Position numbers and translations under genes: made by a program. Below, one piece after another: positions 23,928 to 30,597 of a stretch of 30,597 nucleotides of DNA (position 1 is its first letter; each line of letters starts with the position of its first letter). The notes below the pieces were generated by a model. The model did not search any database. It was not told the DNA's origin and saw only the letters and a program-made list of their open reading frames with translations. Source of the DNA: CAMYLR01 sp041577935 (GTDB taxonomy: Bacteria > Gemmatimonadota > Gemmatimonadetes > JACCXV01 > JAHWKZ01). The stretch spans positions 1 to 30,597 of the forward strand of contig JBFGIA010000017.1 in NCBI GenBank assembly GCA_041577935.1, given 5' to 3'.

Positions 23928-26113
23928 TGCCGAGGGCCTTCGACTACCTCGTCGACGCGGCTGGCTTGGCCCAGGTCATGTTCGATACCCCTGAGAAGCG
24001 GGTCAACCTGTGGTCGGCGGAAACGCTCGACGAGCTTGAGCAGGTGTTGGCCGAGCTAACGGCGCGTGGAGATCTGACCGGGGTCGTTTTTCGTTCCGCA
24101 AAGCCCGACACTTTCATCGCCGGGGCCGACATCGAGATGCTGGCCTCGGTTGACTCGCGTGAGTCAGCGATCGCGCTGGCGCGTCGCGGTCAGGAGGTGT
24201 TTCAGCGCGTGGCAGACGTCTCCGTGCCCACGGTGGCCGCGATCCACGGCGCATGTGTCGGCGGCGGGCTCGAGTTCGCGCTGGCTTGTTCCTTCCGTGT
24301 CGCGACCGACGATCGCTCGACCCGACTCGGATTCCCCGAGGTCCAACTCGGGATCATCCCGGCTTGGGGCGGGACGCAACGCGCACCGCGACTGATTGGG
24401 CTTCAGCAAGCGTTGCAGCTGATCCTGACCAGCCGGTTGGTGTCGGGCAGCCGTGCCAAGCGGATCGGGTTGGTGGATCGGGTGGTTCCAGCGTCGAAGT
24501 TGGTCGACGCCGCCGAAGAGGTGGCCCGGGCCGCTTCCGGTGGGCGGCGCGTACCGGGTGGGGGTGGTCGTGGATTGGCGGGCTACGTCCTCGAGCGCAA
24601 CCCGCTTGGGAGGAAGGTGGTGTTCAATCAGAGTCGGCGCCGCGTCCGCGAACGGACAGGCGGCCACTACCCCGCACCCCTGGCGGCCATCGACGCGGTC
24701 GAAGCCGGCCAAGTCGGCGGGCTGACAGCGGGGCTCGCAGCCGAGGCCGCAGCCGTCGGTGAGTTGGCCACCTCGTCCACCGCGCGCAACTTGATGTGGC
24801 TGTATCAGCGTCGTGAGAGTTCGCGCAAACCACTCGAAGAAGGATCGCCCCGCACCGTCAAACGGTTGGGTATCCTGGGTGCGGGCGTCATGGGCGGTGG
24901 TATCGCCGAGGTGGCGGCCTACAACGGAATTGAGGTCCGGCTCAAGGATATCGCTGCCGATCAGGTCGCCGCCGGTCTCGCACACGCATCGAAGATCGCC
25001 CGCGGTCTGGAGCGTAAGGGCAAGTTCACGCGGCGTGAAGTCCGCCAGTTGATGAACCGCATATCGGGAACGACTTCGTACCGAGGGTTTCAGCGCAGCG
25101 ACGTTGTGGTCGAAGCGATCGTCGAGGATCTCGAGATCAAACGCCGGGTTTTGGCCGAGCTCGAATCGGTTGTCGGGCCGGAGACCGTGCTCGCAACCAA
25201 CACGTCATCGCTATTGGTCGATGATCTCGCGACCGCTCTCGATCAACCGAGTCGGTTCGGTGGGCTTCACTTCTTCAACCCGGTCGAGAAGATGCCGCTG
25301 GTTGAGATCGTGCGCGGCGAGCACACGTCACCGACCGTGGTAGCCACCTTGCACCAACTGGCTCGCGATCTCGGAAAGACACCGGTCGTGGTCCGCGACG
25401 GTCCGGGCTTCTGGGTCAATCGACTCCTGATGCCGTATCTGAACGAGGCGGCTCACTTGTACGCCGAGGGTGTGTCGATCGAAGTGCTCGACAACGCACT
25501 CGAGAGGTTCGGGCTGCCGATGGGCCCGTTGGCGCTGCTCGACGAGATCGGGCTCGACGTGGCGGCCAAAGTCGGGAAGGTCATGGCGGCAGCATATCCT
25601 GATCGCATGCGGCCGCACTTGCTCCTCCAGCGTCTCGAGCACTCGGGTCGGATGGGCAAGAAATCGGGGCGCGGGTTCTATCTATATGAACGCGGACACA
25701 GAAAATCAGCCGATGGTGACCTGCGAGCCGAGCTGGGAATAGGATCGGAGGGGATTGGTGAAGCCGCCGTGTTCGACGCCGACTACTTGGTGACGCGGTG
25801 TGTGTACCCGATGGTCAATGAAGCCTCCCGGGCGCTGACCGAGCAGATCGTCGCCAGCCCCGGCGACGGCGACCTGGCGCTTGTCATGGGCATTGGATGG
25901 CCACCGTTTCGAGGCGGGTTGCTGCGGTGGGCGGACGACGTGGGTTTGACACCGATTGTGGACCGGCTGGACGAGTGGTCGGCGGCGATCGACTCACGCT
26001 TCGCTCCGGCGCCCGAACTTCGTGAGCGTGCCCGCTGGGAGGGAGGCTTCTATGGCGGACCGCGAGTGGCGGTGCCGAGCGCCGAGAATTCCCAACCCGG
26101 GTTAGGACTGTGA
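23927..26113 (+). CDS. fadJ: Bifunctional enoyl-CoA hydratase / 3-hydroxyacyl-CoA dehydrogenase, FadJ-like
   Basis: A 728-residue alpha subunit of the beta-oxidation complex. The N-terminal crotonase domain (about 1-190) has the oxyanion block GADIEML and both catalytic acids, E116 in GGGLEFALAC and E138 in FPEVQLGIIP. A linker contains LERNPLGRKVVFNQ and TGGHYPAP, as in FadJ. The NAD-binding fold starts at GAGVMGGGIAE (G315), and H448 in GGLHFFNPVEKMP is the dehydrogenase catalytic His. The C-terminal repeat of the dehydrogenase domain is present (VMGIGWPPFRGG). ATG at 23927 overlaps the thiolase stop by one base; the open frame upstream inside the thiolase is not used. The stop overlaps the start of a small membrane protein in the same TGATG fashion. 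Confidence 0.95.
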   Translation: MPRAFDYLVDAAGLAQVMFDTPEKRVNLWSAETLDELEQVLAELTARGDLTGVVFRSAKPDTFIAGADIEMLASVDSRESAIALARRGQEVFQRVADVSVPTVAAIHGACVGGGLEFALACSFRVATDDRSTRLGFPEVQLGIIPAWGGTQRAPRLIGLQQALQLILTSRLVSGSRAKRIGLVDRVVPASKLVDAAEEVARAASGGRRVPGGGGRGLAGYVLERNPLGRKVVFNQSRRRVRERTGGHYPAPLAAIDAVEAGQVGGLTAGLAAEAAAVGELATSSTARNLMWLYQRRESSRKPLEEGSPRTVKRLGILGAGVMGGGIAEVAAYNGIEVRLKDIAADQVAAGLAHASKIARGLERKGKFTRREVRQLMNRISGTTSYRGFQRSDVVVEAIVEDLEIKRRVLAELESVVGPETVLATNTSSLLVDDLATALDQPSRFGGLHFFNPVEKMPLVEIVRGEHTSPTVVATLHQLARDLGKTPVVVRDGPGFWVNRLLMPYLNEAAHLYAEGVSIEVLDNALERFGLPMGPLALLDEIGLDVAAKVGKVMAAAYPDRMRPHLLLQRLEHSGRMGKKSGRGFYLYERGHRKSADGDLRAELGIGSEGIGEAAVFDADYLVTRCVYPMVNEASRALTEQIVASPGDGDLALVMGIGWPPFRGGLLRWADDVGLTPIVDRLDEWSAAIDSRFAPAPELRERARWEGGFYGGPRVAVPSAENSQPGLGL

Positions 26114-26493
26114 TGAGTGTTTTGGAGCCACTGTTCGAGGCGACTGCGCCGGAGGCGATGGGGGGCATCGCGCTGGCGATGATCGCCGTGTACGCCATCG
26201 GCCGCGGCCGATCGTCGGTGTGGCCAGCGACGGTGCTCAGGGTGCTGGCGGTAGCCGGGATCGTCGTACCGGGAATGACGATCATTGGTTGGTACGAACA
26301 ACTGCAGCGCACCAGCGAGTTGACAGAAAGACTTCCAGTACACACCGCCCCGGTCGTCGACATGGTGATCGTCAACAGCGCGATCCTCTTGAGTGCTGGC
26401 TTCCTGCTGCTGATCGGTGGCGTCTATCTCGCCCGTCAGCTTCCTGGTCGGCCTGCACCTGGTGCGGCGGAGCCCGCCAACGCCACAGAATGA
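26113..26493 (+). CDS. Small membrane protein of unknown function in the beta-oxidation operon
   Basis: A 126-residue integral membrane protein with three predicted helices, at about residues 14-31, 38-58 and 82-105, and a short polar Pro/Ala-rich tail. The loop between helices two and three (WYEQLQRTSELTERLPVH) is polar and may lie outside. I do not recognise the family. The start at ATG 26113 has AGGA 5 nt ahead (26104-26107); GTG at 26110 is in frame too. It overlaps fadJ by one base and the acyl-CoA dehydrogenase by four (ATGA), so it is locked into the operon and probably works with these enzymes, for example in membrane docking or electron transfer. That role is an inference from position only. 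Confidence 0.8.
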   Translation: MSVLEPLFEATAPEAMGGIALAMIAVYAIGRGRSSVWPATVLRVLAVAGIVVPGMTIIGWYEQLQRTSELTERLPVHTAPVVDMVIVNSAILLSAGFLLLIGGVYLARQLPGRPAPGAAEPANATE

Positions 26494-28223
26494 GTGTTGT
26501 AAGACCCTTCTTCCTGGGCCACATCGAGTCCGAAGGGTTGTTCCCATATCCTGAGATCTCACCCGACGAAGCGGAGACGGCTGACATCTTGAGTCGGTCG
26601 CTCGACCAGTTCGCCGAACAACACATCGATAGCCGGGCGATCGACTCCGAGGGGGAGATCCCGGCGGAAGTCCTGTCTGGACTGGCCGAGCTCGGCATCT
26701 TCGGAATCGTCGTGCCCGAGGCTTATGATGGGTTCGGGGGATCGGAGACACTGTACGCCAAGATCTTCGAGAAGGTGGCGACGATCGACACGTCGATCGT
26801 GGTTACGCTCGGCGCGCATCAGTCGATCGGGCTCAAAGGGATTCTCGCCTACGGCACCGAGGAGCAGAAGCAGCGCTTCTTGCCGCCACTCGCGCGTGGC
26901 GAGCAGTTCGCGGCGTTTGCGCTGACCGAGCCTGGCGCCGGCTCCGATGCGGCATCGATCCAGACACGTGCTGTCTACGACGCTGATCTCGACGCATACA
27001 CGTTGAATGGCACCAAGATCTGGATCACCAACGGTGGTTTCGCCGAGGTCTTCACCGTGTTCGCTCAGACCGAAGTCGAACGGGACGGAGAACGCGTCGA
27101 TCGCATCACCGCGTTCATCGTTCCACGATCCCTGGGGGGAGTCACCAGTGGGCCGGAAGAACACAAACTCGGCATTCGGGGGTCGTCGACAACGGAGGTC
27201 CATTTCGAGAACACCGTGGTTCCCGCAGATCACGTCCTCGGTGAAGTCGGTCGCGGGTTCAAAGTCGCCATGGGAGTCCTCAACTCGGGGCGACTGGGAT
27301 TGGCGGCCGGTTGTGTAGGTGGTGTCAAGGACGCGCTCGCGGCCGCGATGCGCGCTGCGACCGAACGCCAACAGTTCGACCGGTCGATCGCGAGTTTCGA
27401 GATGACGCAGCGCAAGCTGGTCCACATGGCGCTCGAGGCTTACGCCTGCGAGTCGATGGTGTATCTAACGACCGGACTGGTCGATCGGGGTGACGACGAT
27501 TACTCGCTCGAGTCCGCGATTTGCAAGGTGTACTGCTCGGAAGCGGCCTGGCACGCGACGAACGAAACGCTGCAGATCGCCGGAGGGATGGGGTACATGC
27601 AGGAAAACGCTTACGAGCGCGACCTGCGAGACTCGCGCATCAACCTGATCTTCGAAGGCACTAACGAGATCCTGCGCTTGTATACTGCGTTGGCCGGACT
27701 CGAGGAACCCGGCGCCCATCTAAAGGCTGTCGCCAGGGCGCTGCGAGATCCGATCAACCAGTTGGGCGTCTTGTCGGAGTACGCCCGCGAGCGGGCACGT
27801 CGTACGCTGATCAATCCGGATCTGCCAAAGCTTCACCCGGACGTCGAGGCGATCGCGGATCCGTTGTCCGAGTACGTGGCCGACTTCGCGGGCGCGGTGG
27901 AATGGGCGCTCCGACGTCACGGGGAGAAGATCGTAGAGCGCCAGTTGGTGCTAGAGCGGATCGCTGCGGCGGCGATCGATCTGTATCGCATGGCGGCGGT
28001 GATATCGCGCGCCGATCGCGGGCGGCGGGCGGACGACGGTGAACGCGGCGCGGCGCATGTCCGGCGAGCCAGGTTGATCGTCAACGAAGCTTGGCGCAAC
28101 GTCCGCCGCAATGTGGCGACGGTGCGATCGAACCTCGATGACGACATCCGGGCCGTGGCTAGCGAGTTGTCGGACTCGGGTGGCGTCTACCTGCCTGGAC
28201 AGGGCCGCGTCGGCGCTCGCTGA
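26490..28223 (+). CDS. Long-chain acyl-CoA dehydrogenase (VLCAD/ACAD9-like)
   Basis: A 577-residue flavoenzyme that makes the first double bond in beta-oxidation. The N-terminal helical domain, the FAD-contact block FAALTEPGAGSDAASI (seen as FAAFALTEPGAGSDAAS), WITNGGFAEVFTVFA and the hinge GIRGSSTTEVHFENTVVP are all present. The catalytic base is probably E389 in LIFEGTNEILRLY. About 170 residues extend past the usual 380-residue ACAD core; the extension is helical and Arg-rich, as in very-long-chain types that bind membranes. The ATG overlaps the preceding membrane protein stop by 4 nt. A longer open frame upstream is only a shadow. It is the last enzyme of the beta-oxidation unit; the ECF sigma gene starts 10 nt after its stop. 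Confidence 0.93.
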   Translation: MSVVRPFFLGHIESEGLFPYPEISPDEAETADILSRSLDQFAEQHIDSRAIDSEGEIPAEVLSGLAELGIFGIVVPEAYDGFGGSETLYAKIFEKVATIDTSIVVTLGAHQSIGLKGILAYGTEEQKQRFLPPLARGEQFAAFALTEPGAGSDAASIQTRAVYDADLDAYTLNGTKIWITNGGFAEVFTVFAQTEVERDGERVDRITAFIVPRSLGGVTSGPEEHKLGIRGSSTTEVHFENTVVPADHVLGEVGRGFKVAMGVLNSGRLGLAAGCVGGVKDALAAAMRAATERQQFDRSIASFEMTQRKLVHMALEAYACESMVYLTTGLVDRGDDDYSLESAICKVYCSEAAWHATNETLQIAGGMGYMQENAYERDLRDSRINLIFEGTNEILRLYTALAGLEEPGAHLKAVARALRDPINQLGVLSEYARERARRTLINPDLPKLHPDVEAIADPLSEYVADFAGAVEWALRRHGEKIVERQLVLERIAAAAIDLYRMAAVISRADRGRRADDGERGAAHVRRARLIVNEAWRNVRRNVATVRSNLDDDIRAVASELSDSGGVYLPGQGRVGAR

Positions 28224-28233
28224 GCCCAGCGGA

Positions 28234-28845
28234 ATGAACGCCGACTCGGCGGGTACAACACAACAGGAGATAACGTCTGACGAGCGCGTCGAGGAAGCCG
28301 CGCTTATCGAACGCATACTTGCCGGCGAGAGTCACCACTACTCGTTGCTCGTGGAGCGCTATCAGCGCCGACTCTACTGGAGTTGCATGCGGCTGCTCGG
28401 AGACGCTGACGAGGCCGAAGACGTCGTCCAGGAAGCGTTCGTCAAGGCTTATGAGCGGTTGTCGGACTACGACCCGACATATCGGTTTCATACGTGGATC
28501 TACTCGATCGCTCGAAACCGATGCCTGAATGTTTTGAGAAAAAGGAAGGTGTGGTCTTTGCTTTCGTTCCAAGACCCCGAACTGGCGCCGACTGTCGCCG
28601 CTGTCGACGCGACCGACCAAGCGGTGGAAAACCAGGAGCTGGCGGTGGCCTTGTCTGAGTGCCGAGCTGCGCTGCCGACCGAGCAGCGCGAGTGCTTTGA
28701 TCTGCGGCACGGGGAGGCGTTCAGCTATCGTGAGATTGCGGTTGCGCTGGGAGTTCCCGAGGGGACCGTCATGTCGCGGTTGGGGCGGGCGCGCGAGAAG
28801 ATGCGCATTTGTTTGGAATCGAAAGGAGTAGCGTGGAGCGCATGA
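28234..28845 (+). CDS. ECF-type RNA polymerase sigma factor
   Basis: A 203-residue sigma-70-family factor with region 2 (about residues 25-100; GDADEAEDVVQEAFVKAYERL, seen as GDADEAEDVVQEAF and VKAYERL, then YRFHTWIYSIARNRCLNVLRK) and region 4 (about 145-195; LPTEQRECFDLRHGEAFSYRE, then IAVALGVPEGTVMSRLGRARE). There is no region 3, as expected for ECF factors. The chosen ATG at 28234 has only a weak, close GGA as ribosome site, so translation may depend on the dehydrogenase gene ending 10 nt upstream. Its stop overlaps the anti-sigma start (ATGA). It probably directs RNA polymerase to envelope or lipid stress genes when the membrane anti-sigma partner lets it go; the regulon is unknown. Confidence 0.95.
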   Translation: MNADSAGTTQQEITSDERVEEAALIERILAGESHHYSLLVERYQRRLYWSCMRLLGDADEAEDVVQEAFVKAYERLSDYDPTYRFHTWIYSIARNRCLNVLRKRKVWSLLSFQDPELAPTVAAVDATDQAVENQELAVALSECRAALPTEQRECFDLRHGEAFSYREIAVALGVPEGTVMSRLGRAREKMRICLESKGVAWSA

Positions 28846-30038
28846 CGAACGGGTCGACCACTGGTAACGGCCACGTCGTGGCGTTGCTCGATCAGTACCG
28901 GACCGGCGAACTGTCGGACGAGCAGCGCCGTCATGTGGAAACACACTTGGAGGTGTGTGGGGATTGCATGGCTGCGCTGGCAGACCTGGCCGCGTTTGCA
29001 TCGACGGTCGAGAAGGGGTACCAGGCCGAGCGCGCGCTGGCGGCTGAGAGCGAGCCCGACTGGGCCCGAGTGAGGCAAGAGATCGTCGCTCAGACGTCGG
29101 CCAAGCACGCCCAGTCGAGGCGCGGCTGGTTGTCGCGCCATGTGCCCCAAACCGCGGCAGCGGTCGTCGCCGTGCTGGCGGTGGTGATCGTCGTCCAGCA
29201 AGGAGTGCGCGGGCCAGACGATGTGTCGCAGGCGTTGCGCCCAACCGAGTCCTCGGAACGGGCTGCGGTCGACGGTCCCGAAACGGAGCCCGCAGCGAGC
29301 GAGTCCAGGTCCAGCGAGGTGGACGCACTCGGAGCGCTCGAGTCAGAGACCGAGAACCTCGAGCGATCGTACGACGAGAGCGAGCTGCGCGATCTGGACA
29401 ACATGCGTCGTGGGGCCCGCAACGAGGAGCTCGATCGGGACGCGCGCCTTGCAGTGCCCCAAGGTGGCGAGCGCGAGGACCAACCCGCCGTGATCACCGG
29501 TGAACGGGCCGCCGATCCGAACGCAGTTCGGGAGGGCCAAGAAGAAGCACTCGAGGAAGCTGCTCGGGCCGACGATTTTCGCGAGAACCAGATCGCCGCC
29601 GATCGGGAGATCCCCGCGGTCGGCGGGGTCGAGCATGCCGCCGAGCCAAAGCGCGCGGTGTTCCGAGACCAAGCCGCGCAGGAGAAACCCGATGCCGCGG
29701 CCCCGCCGCGCCCGGACGAAGAAGAGGCACTAGAGGACGGCTACTACAAGCAGAAGCGGGCTGCGGGCGAGGACGGTAAGGTGGCCGAGGGCGAGGCCGC
29801 GGCCGTGGCCGACAAGCTCGAGGCGCAGATCGAAGCCGATCCCCAAGCCCGGCCGCTGTCCCGGTTCGAGATGCGAGCCCGTTACGCGATCGCCGAGAGG
29901 GACACATTGGCAGCCAACGCGGCGCTCGAGTTTTGGAACGACAGCCTCGGGGCGGGCAACGACCTCGAGCCGACCGACCGCGAGCGTGCGCAAGCACTAG
30001 CCGACAGCCTGGCTTCGCTCCTGGCCGGGCGTCCCTAG
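28842..30038 (+). CDS. Membrane anti-sigma factor with ZAS zinc motif and long acidic extracytoplasmic part
   Basis: A 398-residue protein. The cytoplasmic part has the ZAS anti-sigma zinc motif H35-x3-C39-x2-C42 in VETHLEVCGDCM, which is how this family grips ECF sigma factors. One membrane helix lies at about residues 102-118. The remaining 280 residues should be outside the cytoplasm; they are very rich in Glu, Asp, Ala and Arg, low in hydrophobics and probably disordered or extended, except for a more ordered end (about 330-398). ATG at 28842 overlaps the sigma stop; GTG at 28833 has a better-spaced AAGGAG (28823-28828) and would add three residues. The 3' end overlaps the convergent MerR gene by 42 nt. 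A signal is likely sensed outside and transmitted by proteolysis or unbinding. Confidence 0.9.
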   Translation: MTNGSTTGNGHVVALLDQYRTGELSDEQRRHVETHLEVCGDCMAALADLAAFASTVEKGYQAERALAAESEPDWARVRQEIVAQTSAKHAQSRRGWLSRHVPQTAAAVVAVLAVVIVVQQGVRGPDDVSQALRPTESSERAAVDGPETEPAASESRSSEVDALGALESETENLERSYDESELRDLDNMRRGARNEELDRDARLAVPQGGEREDQPAVITGERAADPNAVREGQEEALEEAARADDFRENQIAADREIPAVGGVEHAAEPKRAVFRDQAAQEKPDAAAPPRPDEEEALEDGYYKQKRAAGEDGKVAEGEAAAVADKLEAQIEADPQARPLSRFEMRARYAIAERDTLAANAALEFWNDSLGAGNDLEPTDRERAQALADSLASLLAGRP

Positions 30039-30311
30039 GCTCGTCTCAGGGCGCCTCGAGTCGACGAGGAATACCTCCTCGTCTCCACCCTGGACCTGGG
30101 CCTCGAAAACAACCCCGATTCCGGGACAATAGGTCTTGGCCTCCAGCGCGGCTCTGATGAAGCGCAGTCGGTCGATCTCCGGCTCCCCGTACAGTCGGTA
30201 GCCCGAGCGTGTCCGCTCGGAGGGACGCAATAGCCCCCGCTTCTCGTAGTAGCGAAGCCCCTCCGCAGTCATCCCGGCACGCTTGGCGACTTGTCCGATT
30301 CGATAGGCCAT
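29997..30311 (-). CDS. Short MerR-family transcription regulator
   Basis: A 104-residue protein. Residues 1-58 are a standard MerR winged helix-turn-helix (MAYRIGQVAKRAGMTAEGLRYYE, seen as YRIGQVAKRAGMTAEGLRYYE, then KRGLLRPSERTRSGYRLYGEPEIDRLRFIRA in two pieces, KRGLLRPSERTRSGYRLYG and EPEIDRLRFIRA). After that the usual linker helix (LGFSLEEIREL) and the dimerisation coil are missing. Instead there are 46 residues including TYCPGIGVVFEAQVQ and DEEVFLVDSRRPE, which I do not recognise. The ATG at 30311 has GGAGG 5 nt ahead on its strand. The stop lies inside the 3' end of the anti-sigma gene (42 nt convergent overlap). It probably binds the palindrome at 30336-30357. Whether it is a complete regulator or a truncated one cannot be told here. 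Confidence 0.75.
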   Translation of the reverse strand: MAYRIGQVAKRAGMTAEGLRYYEKRGLLRPSERTRSGYRLYGEPEIDRLRFIRAALEAKTYCPGIGVVFEAQVQGGDEEVFLVDSRRPETSLGTPGQERSQAVG

Positions 30312-30316
30312 GATCA

Positions 30317-30321
30317 CCTCC
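30317..30321 (-). promoter_or_regulatory. Ribosome binding site for the MerR gene
   Basis: GGAGG on the minus strand, 5 nt before the ATG at 30311. It rules out the GTG at 30317, which overlaps the site itself. Confidence 0.75.
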
Positions 30322-30328
30322 GACCCCC

Positions 30329-30360
30329 AACATAAACCCTGTAACCTGATACAGGGTCAA
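30329..30360 (-). promoter_or_regulatory. MerR-type promoter and operator
   Basis: On the minus strand, TTGACC (30355-30360) and TATGTT (30329-30334) form a -35/-10 pair separated by 20 nt, longer than the usual 17. A perfect inverted repeat, ACCCTGTA (30336-30343) and TACAGGGT (30350-30357) with a 6-nt centre, fills the spacer. A palindrome inside an over-long 19-20 nt spacer is the hallmark of promoters that MerR proteins activate by twisting the DNA. It points toward the MerR gene, 18 nt from its ATG, so autoregulation is likely. Confidence 0.75.
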
Positions 30361-30479
30361 GCCGCTACCGCCCCCAAGACGACCCGCTCGCCCGACGATG
30401 GAATAAACCGCCCTCCCGCTTGTAGCACAGGTCAGTCAGGCCAGGAGATCGATACCTCGGTTTACGGGAGGATAGGACG

Positions 30480-30597
30480 ATGCGTACGAAGCTGATGCTG
30501 ATGGTGCTGGCGGTGGGCGGGCTGGTGGCGGTGACCGGCGGCGGCCCGGTGATGGGCGACGACCCCGACCCACGGACGCTGGCGGTGACGGTGTACA
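30480..30597 (+). CDS. Secreted protein, N-terminal part only (runs off the right edge)
   Basis: The ATG at 30480 is preceded by GGAGG at 30467-30471, 8 nt away. The 39 codons seen encode a signal peptide: MRTK, then a long Leu, Met, Val and Gly stretch, then an acidic mature start (GDDPDPRTLAV). The frame is open to the window end. The codon pattern (GTG, CTG and GCG rich) fits the other genes. The product cannot be named. It is divergent from the MerR gene; the 168 nt between the two starts contain the MerR operator and no + strand promoter that I can support. Confidence 0.6.
   Translation, partial: MRTKLMLMVLAVGGLVAVTGGGPVMGDDPDPRTLAVTVY

Noticed and set aside
215..29893. Eleven copies of the palindrome GCGATCGC (for example at 215, 630, 5291, 6848, 7685, 11940, 19017, 23778, 24167, 27849 and 29886), about ten times what base composition predicts; it looks like the HIP1 repeat of cyanobacteria.
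   Set aside because: Every copy lies in a gene in the same codon phase, GCG ATC GCN, coding Ala-Ile-Ala. Preferred codons explain them; none is in an intergenic gap.
30064..30082. Inverted repeat ACGAGGA / TCCTCGT with a 5-nt loop just after the anti-sigma stop, a possible two-way terminator.
   Set aside because: There is no T run on either side, and it falls inside the MerR coding frame where the codons for DEEVFLVD produce it.
1..30597. Search by eye for tRNA or rRNA genes, insertion sequences, CRISPR repeats, toxin-antitoxin or defence genes and phage genes.
   Set aside because: None seen. The gaps are all below 180 nt and the genes are ordinary chromosomal ones.

Overview
This window is high-GC DNA, clearly above 60 % G+C, from a diderm (Gram-negative type) bacterium. 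The evidence is FtsEX with an EnvC-like factor, SurA-like periplasmic chaperones, an MCE lipid-transport protein, several lipoprotein signals and a bacterial fatty-acid beta-oxidation cluster. The lineage cannot be fixed by reading alone. The arrangement mfd, PpiC lipoprotein, SurA-like protein, ftsEX is what I would expect in Gemmatimonadota or a related group, but that is a recollection, not a search result. The window is almost entirely core chromosome. Genes are packed tightly on the + strand, often with 1 to 4 nt start/stop overlaps. I found no insertion sequence, CRISPR array, rRNA or tRNA, and no gene-free stretch above 300 nt.

Layout. 1-384 (minus): the N-terminal part of an unknown secreted protein, cut by the window edge. 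459-5260: a SAM methyltransferase, then a MoxR ATPase, a DUF58 protein and a BatA-like membrane protein (a compact MoxR/vWA module). 5276-8611: the transcription-repair coupling factor Mfd. 8662-11486: two parvulin-type periplasmic foldases, one a lipoprotein and one SurA-like. 11502-14281: ftsE, ftsX and an EnvC-like coiled-coil/LytM protein, the machine that couples division to peptidoglycan splitting. 14278-16980: holB (DNA polymerase III delta prime) and metG. 16983-18011: a solo MCE/MlaD-type protein. A promoter-like element followed by an intrinsic terminator lies at 18063-18161. 18186-19109: a membrane-anchored M23 endopeptidase with an intact zinc site. 19245-21768: an M16 peptidase pair with complementary halves of the active site. 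21842-22576: an unknown lipoprotein. 22617-28223: beta-oxidation genes (fadI-like thiolase, fadJ-like bifunctional enzyme, a small unknown membrane protein, a long acyl-CoA dehydrogenase). 28234-30038: an ECF sigma factor and its ZAS-type membrane anti-sigma factor. 29997-30311 (minus): a short MerR-family regulator with a well-formed MerR-type operator/promoter at 30329-30360. 30480-30597: the start of another secreted protein, cut by the right edge.

How the genes work together. The middle of the window is an envelope-biogenesis neighbourhood: outer-membrane protein folding, septal peptidoglycan hydrolysis and its activation, lipid transport and periplasmic proteolysis, mixed with housekeeping replication, repair and translation genes. 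The right third is a fatty-acid degradation unit followed directly by an extracytoplasmic stress-sensing pair. I see no clear new defence or mobile system. The points most worth a second look are the attenuator-like leader before the M23 gene, the MerR operator with its shortened regulator, the orphan membrane protein embedded in the beta-oxidation operon, and the split active sites in the LytM/M23, M16 and parvulin proteins.
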